64,000 bases of DNA from Paragordius varius. Lineage: Eukaryota > Nematomorpha. Location of the stretch: contig OZ176056.1 of assembly GCA_964247055.1 (NCBI GenBank), positions 4,154,001-4,218,000 of the forward strand, in the 5' to 3' direction. A model generated the notes under the pieces. The model saw only the letters and a list, made by a program, of their open reading frames with translations, was not told the origin of the DNA and did no database searches. Positions within the stretch are counted from its first letter, which is position 1. Every line of letters begins with the position of its first letter. Position numbers and translations under genes: made by a program. Positions 22,449-33,639 of this stretch are shown here, one piece after another.

Positions 22449-25173
22449 CAGGGGTGGCCACACTTTTTTTGTCGCGAGCTTTTTTTTGGCTTTTTTGTTA
22501 AAAAAAGAGTTCGCGGTCACCCAGAAATATTTATCAAAAAAACTCAATCAACACTTTAAATGATGTATACCTGCTTTACAGATTAGAGTGACTTGTTTAA
22601 ACCATTTTAAAATTGTAATTTTTTTATCTATCAACCAAATACAAAAATAATTTTAATTAAAAGACAACGGGTTATTAACTACCTTAATTTTTTAACCAAC
22701 ATAAAACACTTCAAAATATTTATTTATTAAATATCTATTATATGAAATTTTACAATATAAAAATTTAAACAATGCATTTGAAATTACAGGGGAGAATACA
22801 TTATGATACAAAAAATAAAAGAAATAAAAAATAGCATTCCAATTTAGAACCATAATTTGAACATAAATAAGAGTACATTAAAATTGTATCAGTTTTAATT
22901 CTATCCACATATTTTTTAGTAAATCGGCTTTTTCCTAAGCGAAAATACAACTCGATAAACATCCATATTTAATAAAGAAAAAATATTTAAAATGCCCGAC
23001 TGCGAAAAAATTCAGAATGTTTGTCTAAATTAGGTTCAAATGAAGTCAAAGCAATTCTCAAACATGATTCTAAATGTTTATTAGTTAATTGTGACCTCTG
23101 TTTAGTTTTGATAGCATTCATAATTGAAAAAGCCGATTCACATAAATATGTGGATCCAAAAAAAGAATTGAATAATGCAGCGGTTTTCCAAATATGGGGG
23201 TATTTATCTTTATTTATAAATTTATATATATCTGATCCTAATGATTTTAGATGGATATCGCATTTAACATTTATTAATTCCTCTTCCAACTCTGTAAATT
23301 TGGTACACCAAGAAAGTGCCTAGTTTTTGAGCAATATATTCAACATTATTATTATTATTAAATGGGCATGATAAAAAAATAGCGATGTCTTCAAGTTTAT
23401 TTATAGATGAAAATCGTTTTTCAAAATCATTAATAAGCAGACCAATATCATCTGCATATTTTTCAAAAGAGAGATTCTCTATTTTTTCAGACACCGCTGC
23501 CAGATTAAAAAAATGTTTTAAATTTCGGTTTTTTAATTGTGTTTCTACTACTGTTAGTGTTTCCTTAAAAGATTTTAAAGCACCCATCATATCCATTATT
23601 GTTTTATCTTTTCCTTGTAATTGGATGTTTAATTATGCAATTTTTCCGTGATATCGCATAAAAATGCAAGATCAAGCAGCCAATCTTGATCTTTCAATTC
23701 AGGGTATGAAAATTTAGAATTCTCTAAAAAAATTTCTATTTGTGGTAAAAGTTGCCTAAATCTAATTAAAAATGCGGCACGACTCAACCACCTTACATCA
23801 GTATGTAATAAAAGTTCTCCATATTCCACGCCGCACTCATTTAACAAAATTCGAAATTGGCGGCGGGACAAGCTTTTTGTTCGAATGGCGTTAACAATTT
23901 TAAAACAGGGGTTCATTACATGATGGTATTTTAAAACTTTTGAAAATAAAACTTGATTATGGATTATACAATGGTAATCAATGAACTTGGGAAATGCACT
24001 GTGATTTTTACATAAAGCGATAAAGCCGTTGTTAACGCCAATCATAGCTGGCCATCAGTAGTTATAGATGCGAGTTTTACGATCGGAAGTTTCGTATCTG
24101 TGATAAATTTATAAAAAGAATCAAAAATATCCTGCCCTCTGGTTCTTTCGTGGAGAGGTATTATAGTTAATAATTCCTCCTTTGCAGATAAATCACTAAA
24201 TATCATACGAATAAAAATGCATAATTGGGCGATTCCAACATAATCGGTGGACTCATCGAGTTGCAAGGAAAAAAAATACAGTTATTAATATTTTCATGTA
24301 AAATTTCATCAAGATTATTACTAATATCTTCAGCCCTGCGCATAACGGTATTTCTCGATAAGCTTATGCTTTTAATACCTGTCATAATATTATTTTTGTT
24401 ATCAAAATTTTCAAATAAAATATCACAAGCGCTAATAAAGGCTTCTTTAAATATTTCACCATCTTGGAATGGCTTATTGTTCCGAATGAGTATTTCCGCT
24501 ACCTTGAATGAAGCAATCGTAGCATTTTTATAGTCTTTGTTGTTAAGTATGCTATTTTGTGAGGCGGATAATTGTTCTTTTAATTCCTTTACTTTAATGT
24601 TGCGTTCTTGAGTTTGTAAGGGGTAGTTTTTGGAGTAATGTGGATGCAGAGATCTATAATGTCTTTCAATATTTGACTTTTTGGGCAAAGCAACAGTACT
24701 ATTGCATATTAGACAGGTGCATGTTTCATTTATCATAATAAAAAAGTATTCATGTTCCCAATATTTCTTGTATCTGTACAACTTTTTTTGGCTCATTCTA
24801 AAATATAAGTTTTAAAAACCTACTTTTGGTGTATCAAATCAAATCTAACTTCACGATTATGCTTCTGATTTATGAATAAGCTTTGCTCAAAGTTTTGATA
24901 TATTCAAGGGAAATGACTGATTTTAAGTTTTAATGCAAATGCTCCAAAACATATGAATTATAATTAATAAAATAATTTTTTACACCCTTTTCTTAGACGT
25001 TTTTTTTTAATTTAAACCGTATTTTTTTGTATTTTAAATTTAAATTCGCTCAGAAGTAGCCAACTATCCGAAAAAAATCAATAAAATTTTTTAAAAAAAA
25101 ATATTTCAGGCGGTCACTTTTTGAGTTGTCACGGTCACGAAAGTGACCGCGGTCACCTCGTTGGCCACCCCTG
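22449..25173 (-). mobile_element. hAT DNA transposon (GTF2IRD2/ZBED-like transposase), decayed
   Basis: 2725 bp with termini CAGGGGTGGCCA and TGGCCACCCCTG, typical of hAT elements. It sits in the array spacer and is flanked by 8-bp target duplications: ATATATAT on the left, ATATAAAA on the right. The uninterrupted spacers after units 1 and 4 read attatcatataaaaggtc, so the right copy is the original and the left has two changes. Subterminal sequence is rich in gtgaccgcggtcac. The transposase is on the minus strand and broken. Confidence 0.92.
22987..24796 (-). pseudogene. hAT transposase remnant
   Basis: Pieces in transcript order: 24796-24206 has a BED-type zinc finger (CLICNSTVALPKKSNIERHY: C28, C31, H46, H51) and then ISLSRNTVMRRAEDI; the second, near 24266-24042, has LDESTD, the usual catalytic-Asp context; 24045-23629 has HCIIHNQ and HTDVRWLSR; 23596-23280 is helical; 23289-22987 carries the C-terminal dimerisation motif LCESAFSIMNAIKTKQRSQL followed by LRIAL. 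The order and motifs match hAT transposases of the GTF2IRD2/ZBED5 type. At least four frame changes or stops separate the pieces, so no intact enzyme is encoded. Confidence 0.9.
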
Positions 25174-25563
25174 ATATAAAAGGTCATTTAAAATACGAAA
25201 AACAGTGTTTTTAAAAAAAATAAAATTCAGACAACAATGTTGCTAATTGCTAGCACATTAAAAACTATTTATTATACTTTTTTTGTCCATTTAATTATCC
25301 CACTTACACATACATGTCAAAATTATTAGGTAACAATGGTATTTATAATATCAAATATTCACGAATCAAAAATCCCAATGGATAATTTTTAGCATTTACA
25401 TAATATAATTTATATTTTATACAGATAAATTGTATTGGTATTATACATTTTTATTTATTTATTTGATCCGAACAAGTGCCAATTTCGGTTAAAATATCTT
25501 CTTAACCACCTATGGTGATTTTTTTTAAATCTCATGATAGTTCTGAAAAACAGTCGTGATTAC

Positions 25564-26456
25564 TTATATAACATATTCAATATTTTCTATTTGTACAAGA
25601 TAATTAAATAGCTCATTCAATGCATTAATAATTTTATTAACATTGTTTTGCAATTTCGTTCCAATGTTTCTTATAGGGCGTAATTTCATATAAATTTGTT
25701 CATTGTCACTGGTGTCAAAATCAGTTACCTCGCCCAACGCGTTTAAACATTGTTTTTTTTGGATATCAGCAATCATTTCAAACATTTCTTCCAAATATAA
25801 TTCCTGATAATAGATTATGTTTTGAATCTGTAACAAACATAATTATATAATTTACATTGAATATTAAATTTGGTAGAAAAGCGACAAATGTTACTTATTT
25901 CCAACTTTCTCGAAAAAAATGCAATCGATAAACTAACAAGATTGAAAACAAATTATTTTTACACCTGTATGTTTTCGTTGAATACTTCTTCATTCTCTTT
26001 ATATAAATTTTGAAGTATGGAATTCAGGTGTTGTAACTTAGTTAGCAAGATTTTTATTTGACCCCATGTATTGATAGCGGAATCATAAGTGCGCCCAGTT
26101 TGGGGCATGTAGCTTATTATGTGTGCTTGAATTTCTTGAATAACTTGAGAATATTTAGATAATATATTAAATAATTTTGATTTATTTAAACTATTTCTGC
26201 GTAGATTTTGAGGATGGTTATATGTTGTCAAATTCAATTTTATTGATTCATTTTCAGGCCAAAGGGTAGTAGTTTCACTCTAATCCGATAAACTAGATTT
26301 TATTTGGCTATCTTGGCGAACCATTTTATTTTTAAATTTGTTTTTTGTATTGAAGACAAAACATTTTCGAGACTCGCTTTTTAATAATTCAATGTCCAAA
26401 ATTTTGTGATACAATACGGGATTTAATGCCATATAATTCAACAAAAAATTTTGCAT
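25564..26456 (-). pseudogene. Array copy 3 of the coiled-coil gene, same nonsense at codon 59
   Basis: Exons 26456-25965 and 25827-25564. Codon 59 is the same TAG as in copy 2 (26282-26280), and the flanking bases match copy 2 rather than copies 1 and 4. Exon 2 in contrast reads like copy 1 (QKKQCLNALGE). The gene therefore looks like a copy 1/copy 2 mosaic, as expected from unequal crossing-over or gene conversion. Differences in exon 1 (TGRTYDSAINTWGQIK) show it has since drifted. Confidence 0.7.
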
Positions 26457-26923
26457 CAGATAAAATAAAGAAAAATTATTATTATATTTAAGCTTTTAGG
26501 TTTTTAAATAATTAAAATTGACGCATTACTATTCATTATTTTATTATTACAATACTCATTATTTATTATCATATTTTAAAAAAAATAAAATTCAGACAAC
26601 AATGTTGCTAATTGCTAGCACATTAAAAACTATTTATTATACTTTTTTTGTCCATTTAATTATCCCACTTACACATACATGTCAAAATTATTAGGTAACA
26701 ATGGTATTTATAATATTAAATATTCACGAATCAAAAATCCCAATGGACAATTTTTATCATTTACATAATATAATTTATATTTTATACAGATAAATTGTAT
26801 TGGTATTATACATTTTTATTTATTTATTTGATCCGAACAAGTGCCAATTTCGGTTAAAATATCTTCTTAAGCACCTATGGTAATTTATTTGAAAACTCAT
26901 CATAGTTTAAAAATGGTGATTAT

Positions 26924-27830
26924 TTATATAACATATTCAATATTTTCTATTTGTACAAGATAATTAAAGAGCTCATAAAATGCATTTATAATTTTATTTA
27001 CATTGTTTTGCAATTTCGTTCCAATGTTTCTTATAGGGCGTAATTTCATATATATTTGTTCATTGTCACTCGTGTCGAAATCGGTTACATCACCCAGCGA
27101 ATTTAAACATTGTTTTTGTTGGATATCAGCAATCATTTCAAACATTTCTTCCAAATATAATTCCTGATAATAGATTATGTTTTGAATCTGCAAAAAATAT
27201 CATTATATAATTTACATTAACAATTTGAATATTAAATTAATAGGTAGAAAAGCGAGAAATGTTACTTATTTCCAATTAACTATCTCGAAAAAATGAAATT
27301 GATAAACTAACAAGATTGAAAACAAAATATTTTTACACCTGTATATTTTCGTTGAATACTTCTTCGTTCTCCCTATATAAATTTTTAAGTATGGAATTCA
27401 GGTGTTGTAAATTAGTTAGCAAAATTTTAACTTCACCCCATGTATTTATAGCGGAATCATAAATGTCCCTAGTTTGGGGCATGTAGCTTATTATATGCGC
27501 TTGAATTTCTTGAATAACTTGAGAATATTTAGCTAATATATTAACTATTTTTGATTTATTAAAACTATTTGCACGTGCATTTTGAGGTTGATCGTATGTT
27601 GTCGAATTCAATTTTATTGATTCATTTTCAGGCGAAAGGGTAGTATTTTCACTTGAATCCGATAAACTATATTTTATTTGGCTATCTTGGCGAACCATTT
27701 TATTTTTAAATTTGTTTTTTGTATTGAAGACAAAACATTTTCGAGACTCGCTTTTTAATAATTCAATGTCCAAAATTTTGTGATACAATGCGGGATTTAA
27801 TGCGATATAATTCAACAAAAAATTTTGCAT
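26924..27830 (-). CDS. Coiled-coil protein, tentatively Nup62/Nsp1 C-terminal-like, array copy 4
   Basis: Exons 27830-27339 and 27187-26924; 251 aa, open. Same organisation as copy 1 with about 10% amino-acid differences spread along exon 1 (for example CFVFNTKNKFKNKMVRQDSQ in the N-terminal variable part) and near-identity over the coiled coil. Start chosen at the first in-frame ATG (MQNFLLNYIALNP), which is shared by all four copies. Possible Nup62-like identity as argued for copy 1; function unknown. Confidence 0.8.
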
Positions 27831-28060
27831 TTGATGGAATAAAGGAAATCAGAATATTATAGCTTTTAGGTTTTTAATAATATTGACGCTTTACTATTCA
27901 TTATTTTATTATTACAATACTCATTATTTATTATCATATAAAAGGTCATTTAAAATTCGAAAAACAGTGTTTTTAGAAAAAATAAAATTCAGACAACAAT
28001 GTTGCTAATTGCTTGCACATTAAAGACTATTTATTTTAAACCTTTTTTTTTCATTTAATT

Positions 28061-29633
28061 ATGATTATCCTATTTAGAAAGACATGTCAAAATAAATAGC
28101 TTAAAATAGTATTTATTCTAAATTTGAACGAGAATATAATGTATTAAATTTTGAAAATATAAATTAGGAAGTATTTATCGAAATCGATTGATTTATAATT
28201 GAAAAGATTTGTTCTGTATGCGTTTTTCAAAATTCCTTTTTAAAATAACATTTTGGTTAAATTCTACGGATTGGAGCAATAAATGGTAGCCCTCTAAATT
28301 ATCATGAGAATCTTTTAATTATATAAAAGTTATTAACAAATTTTTGAATCATTCATTACATTAAAACTTTTGATAGTCCAAATAAAACATGTATATAAAT
28401 AAGTCACTTAATTTCATCAATATTTTATCTTATGCTTTATAAATAATTAAGGTATTGATTGATACAGGTTATACCGTGTAAGCTTAATTTGGCTCCCTAT
28501 ATTAAATATATTTCATGCTAATTACTTTTCATTCAATTTTTTAGCTGATTTTCTAATCAACGGTTTCAAATCAGTTCATATGACGCGGATAGCGCAAGAA
28601 TAGTTTATATGGATATTTCTGGAAGGGATTTTTAATATAAACGCTTAGATTAACCCTATAATGTAAAACCGCGGCCCTCAAAATGCTCTTTTATTGCCCT
28701 GCTTTAAATGATAATTTTGTGATGTTTATTTTGAGTATACTTACTGTAAAATTTTCAATCGGATATGAATTTTTATGTGGTATTATACGGTGCACGGCCT
28801 TTTAAATATATTTTTCGTCTCTGTAAATGATTTTTTGGTAAGTTTCACTGGCTAAGATTAACCCGTAGCATGTAAAAAACTAATATATAGTTTATGAAAA
28901 ATGTTTGAAAACAGTTGAAAAGGTACTTTTAATAAAATTATATATCACTTCAAAGCACTTTATAAATTGATTGGCGTCGTCAACCGTTCAATTATCTTAG
29001 TCAAAAGCATGTGTGATTTGGATAAAAATATTGCTTACAGCTAATACTTATAAATGACAAAAATAAACTCAATTGATAAACTATCAGAATCACGGACATT
29101 ATTAAAGTAAAAATCAGTCAGACCCCACCCTATTTGAAATTTATGGTTTAATATTTTTTGATAAGACAGGTGTTAATAATGTTGCTAAATTTTATACTGA
29201 ATCTTTGGATCTTTAAACTTTGTAAAATATATTTTTTAAATTATAAGTTAAAAATGTTTATTTTATAAAGAGCACACAAGATTGATATAGAAGAGTGAAC
29301 AATGGTCAATTTATCAACGAGTATACACGTAAACAAAAAAAGTAGTAATAAAATGTTAATTATTTTTAATTATAAACAATGTTACCTTAATTCTAATTAT
29401 TTAGTTTTTTAAAAAAAAAATTGCCAATATTAAAATTCAAAACGGCCCTCTTATTTTAATGATTAATGATATATTTGCAACTTTTAAATTTATTCATTTA
29501 CGAAGATATATCTATTATTCTATGATATGTACAAATATCGAGTATTTATCAAATTTCTCAATTATATAAAAAAACAGCTAAAAATTGTCTAAAAATTTCG
29601 TAGTTGTAAAAAATATTTTTTTATCAATAAAAA
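28061..29633. other. Intergenic, no gene recognised
   Basis: AT-rich and without an open frame of useful size on either strand. Two short GC-richer patches (about 28665-28710, with ccgcggccctc and attgccctgctt, and about 29440-29455, with cggccctc) look like scraps of hAT element ends but have no partner termini. Confidence 0.5.
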
Positions 29634-30139
29634 TCATCTTTTCCGTTTAGTTTTTCGGCAAGCGGGAGAACGGCAATGAGACTTAGATTTCGCAGTAACC
29701 TTTCTGACATTAATATTATTTGTTTTCGGGGATGCATCGTCGTTTTGTGGTGTAATATAATTTTGTTCATAATTGTTGCTTTTTACAGACTTTGTAGTGT
29801 GATTTTGATAACCTAAATATATTAATATATATAAAATCAAATATTTGAAAATATTTGGGTTAAAAAAATAAACTTGAAATACTTACCCGATGTTTGAAAC
29901 TGTGAGGGAGGTAAATTATTTACATGGATTGCATTTATGTTTGAATCATTGTAATAGGTATCAAAATTTGAATCATAATTATAATCTGTACGCCTTACTT
30001 CCGTTCCATACTGTTTTGATAAAATAAGACCATTATCCTCGATTGGGCTGGGAAAATGTACATTTTTCTTTACAGATTTTGGTGCAATTGCTTGAGTATT
30101 TTTTGGAGTAAGTCTCATTTGAGATTCAAAGCTTTCCAC
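29634..30139 (-). CDS. NADSYN1: NADSYN1 exons 18-19, lineage-specific basic C-terminal tail
   Basis: Human NADSYN1 ends about 15 residues after the WQFRCIEN block. Here, after [11 protein letters not shown], the frame continues through two further exons for about 140 residues that resemble no domain I know: a Ser/Asn/Tyr-rich stretch and then a basic end ([20 protein letters not shown], final residues KRKR). The splice sites (30203/30139 and 29887/29812) and phase both fit. The basic end could act as a nuclear localisation signal or bind nucleic acid; inference only. Confidence 0.75.
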
Positions 30140-32859
30140 CTGGAGATAAAAAAAAGTTAGTTTTATATCAATAAAACCATATAAAAAACAAAGTTAAAAT
30201 ACCAGTCGATCAATGCATTTAAATTGCCAAGACCATGTGACATTGTAAAGGAATTGCCTTTGATCAAACCTATTATCATCTGGACTGTAGGATTCAGCAT
30301 AGAATGATGGAGTTAAAACAGTCATTTTATGGCGATTTATAGCGTAATAAATGAAGAAAAATTTGACTTTTTGTGCAATCTAAAAATATATGTATATTAA
30401 TAAGAAAATATGTATTTAATCATTAATATATTTTGTAAAAAGAACAATGTTCATATATTAACAATAAATCAGAATAAAAATTAGAATTATATGGAAACTT
30501 CAATATAAAAGCCAAAGTTTTTTCATTAAATTGACAATATTGAATAGGTAAAAGAATGACTTTATTATGAAAGTCAACCATATTTATTATCCAATTTTTT
30601 TCCATAAAATCTCTGAAAAGTATGGTTAGCCCCCTATTTTATAACCAACGCAATTGTATTAAATAAAAAAAGTCATATGTTACGGGGATTACTTTAAGGA
30701 TTTTGTCTTTTCCATATAAATATTTTCAGTTTACTCCATATATATATATCAATATGTAACATCTGTTTTCAATTATTATTATTATTAAATATTTATTAAC
30801 CTGTGATGGTGTATAAAGATGGCTCCATATTTGCAGTAATTTAGTGAACATTGAATAAGGTCCACAAAATTTTTGTTTCCTTAGCTTTCCGTAAAGACTC
30901 AATTCTTCATATGTCATTCCCATGTCCTCTTCGTCTGTTTGAACTATTACGCCTATAAAGATTTTAAAATAAACTTAGTAATGCGCAATTCAAATTGGTA
31001 ACATTTTTATTAAGAAAAAAAACTACGACATAGTATTTGCTAAAAAAAATTTTTTTAAATAACAAAATCTAAACAATCCTAATTATTGAATCATGTTACA
31101 GAAAAAATAGTTTTAATATATTTTCATTTATAAAATATTCCAAAACCATCTTTTTCTAAAAACGTTTAAAACAATTTTTTGAACCTAAATTGGTATATAG
31201 CACTTTTTTTAATAATAATTATCTCAAAATTAACTTAAAAAAGATTTTAGAATAAATTTAGTAATGCGCAATTGAAACATGTAACATTTGTATTAAGAAA
31301 CGTCTATGAAACATAGTATTTGCTAAAAAAATTTTTTTTCAAAAATAACAAAATATAAATAATCCTAATTATTGAATCATGTTACATAAAAAATAATTTT
31401 CATTTTCATTTATAAAATATTCCAAACCATCAATTCCTAAAAATGTTTAAAGCTATTTATTGATTGGTATAGCACCTTTTTTTAAGATAATAAATATCTC
31501 AAAACTAACTTTTGTTTAGTTAAAAAACTACCACTCTAGTGTTATTATGTATGAAAAATAATCAATTTAACAAAATTATACCAAATTTTCCAAAATACAT
31601 TTACCAAAAACTCTATTGAATTCAATTTAAACAATTAATTAACCATCTTCCAGGGGTGAGAGTTCAGCCGTAGGCTTAGCCTTAAGTATTTCAGTCAAGG
31701 CTGAAAATTTTAACCTTTCCAAACAATGTTGAAGGAATAATCGTAAATCCAATTTTGAAATTCCACCAATAGGGTTTATATCGGCACTACTGCAATCATA
31801 TTTTGTCATGTATCCACGTAAACTAAATTTACAGTAAAAAATATTGTTTGAAATATATATCATCTTTATACGCTATTTTCTCCTTTCAAAGGAGGTAAGC
31901 GTGTTATAGTTTTCCATTTGGTTCTGTCTTCAGCTTTTTTTTATTTCAGTTTGAAATATATGTTACAAAGGTATAAAATAAAATAAAGAAGATATTTACA
32001 GAATTCATCCTAAAACAAATCAAATAAAATGAGAAAGAATGGTATCATAAAAATCCTACAAATTTTGTTTTCTAAAAAAGTTTTTTAAAAAAAAACAAAA
32101 TTCAAAAATAATTATTTTCATTACCATTCATCCACATTTGATGAACCTAAAACTAGCAGGGAGCCGGATTTACCTCTGGCCCATCGCATTAATTGTGCAA
32201 AAAAATAGGATAGGACCTAATTATATTCAGAATCATACATTAATTATATTGACAAAGGCAAATTTAATCATTGTTAACCAAATCAAAAAATATTTTACGA
32301 GTCGTCAATATTTATAAAAGTCAATTTTGAAAGTTTTTTTTCATTTAATACTAAATCAAAAATTTGGTAATTAAATGAAAAAAAGTAGATAAATTTTATA
32401 ATCATATTTCAGTCCAAAAATATCAAAATTGTATTATCAAGGGGCAAAAATATCTTTTCTAATAATCTCTATATTGTTATCATTGAAAAAAAAAGTTTTT
32501 TAATAATTTATAGATAGTTTTGGCAAAAAATCGAATAAAATGATAAAACATGATCGCAAAGCTTTAAAAATATTCCATTTTTTAAGTCCCAAAAAATAAT
32601 AAGATTTTTCTTTTTAATATACCATTCTCATTCGTGCTTGTACATTTTGTAGAGCTAAATCTTCCCTAGGATCTATAACAACAGACTCATCATTTTTGGT
32701 ATCGGTAAGAACAGATTTTTTATCATTATTCACTGATAAATTTTCCTTGTTTTCAATGTCAGCAGTAGTATTTATCTTTTTACCATTTACAGTGTTGGTG
32801 GGACTTGTCGTTTTTTTCACATAAAAAAATGGTTTAGGTGTTGAACTTTGTTTACGAAA

Positions 32860-32942
<83 letters not shown>

Positions 32943-33559
32943 ATAACATTTTTCAGTAAAAAGCAACACTTTTTGATCAAACGCAACATTTATTCAAACA
33001 AAGAAACATCTTTTAAGCGAAGACAACTGAAACGTAACGCTTGGATCAAAAAATGTTACGTTTGCTTGAAAGATTGTTGCGTTTTGAAAAAATGTTGCCT
33101 TTTATTGAAAAATAATATTTAATAAAGTTTCACAAAAAAACTTTTTTCATTAAAGTAACTGAATTCGTAAAATTGTTCCAATACAACTTCGCTAGTATCA
33201 AAATTATTATAAATTTATTATTACCTAAAATATACACTTGTAAAAAAATATATGTCATTGTTTTTATGCATAACAATTGAATTTTGATTCGGGGATATTA
33301 AAAAAAACACTAACCTAGGAGCTTTAGATATACCAGCAACGGTGACAAATGTATTAACTATACATTTAACCGCCATATCTATAGAGACTTCAATGACATG
33401 TGTCGTACTAAATCCACAATTATCACAACCGCCTAAATGGTAGGAACCTAAAAAAACATAAAAGTTTAAATCATTTGACTTAAAAAGTAATTTGAATATA
33501 GTAAAAATTAAAATAATTTCAAATATTTTTATTATGAGGGTGATTATCTTGATTTACCA

Positions 33560-33639
<80 letters not shown>

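Larger units (their letters stand above)
19800..28060. repeat. Tandem array of four ~1.4 kb gene-bearing units
   Basis: Four head-to-tail units with a period of about 1.36-1.41 kb once the hAT insertion is removed. Each contains a minus-strand two-exon gene plus the same spacer (landmarks: a block reading caacaatgttgctaattgc and the text catttttatttatttat). The spacer of the last unit ends in single-copy sequence near 28.06 kb and the first fades out near 19.8 kb. Units 2 and 3 are most alike, sharing a nonsense codon and the text ctaatccgataaactagatt; units 1 and 4 keep the open reading frame. About 30 bp of spacer is missing between units 3 and 4. Confidence 0.9.

Noticed and set aside
23021-24533. 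Plus-strand open frames of 88-102 codons
   Set aside because: Antisense shadows of the hAT transposase remnant.
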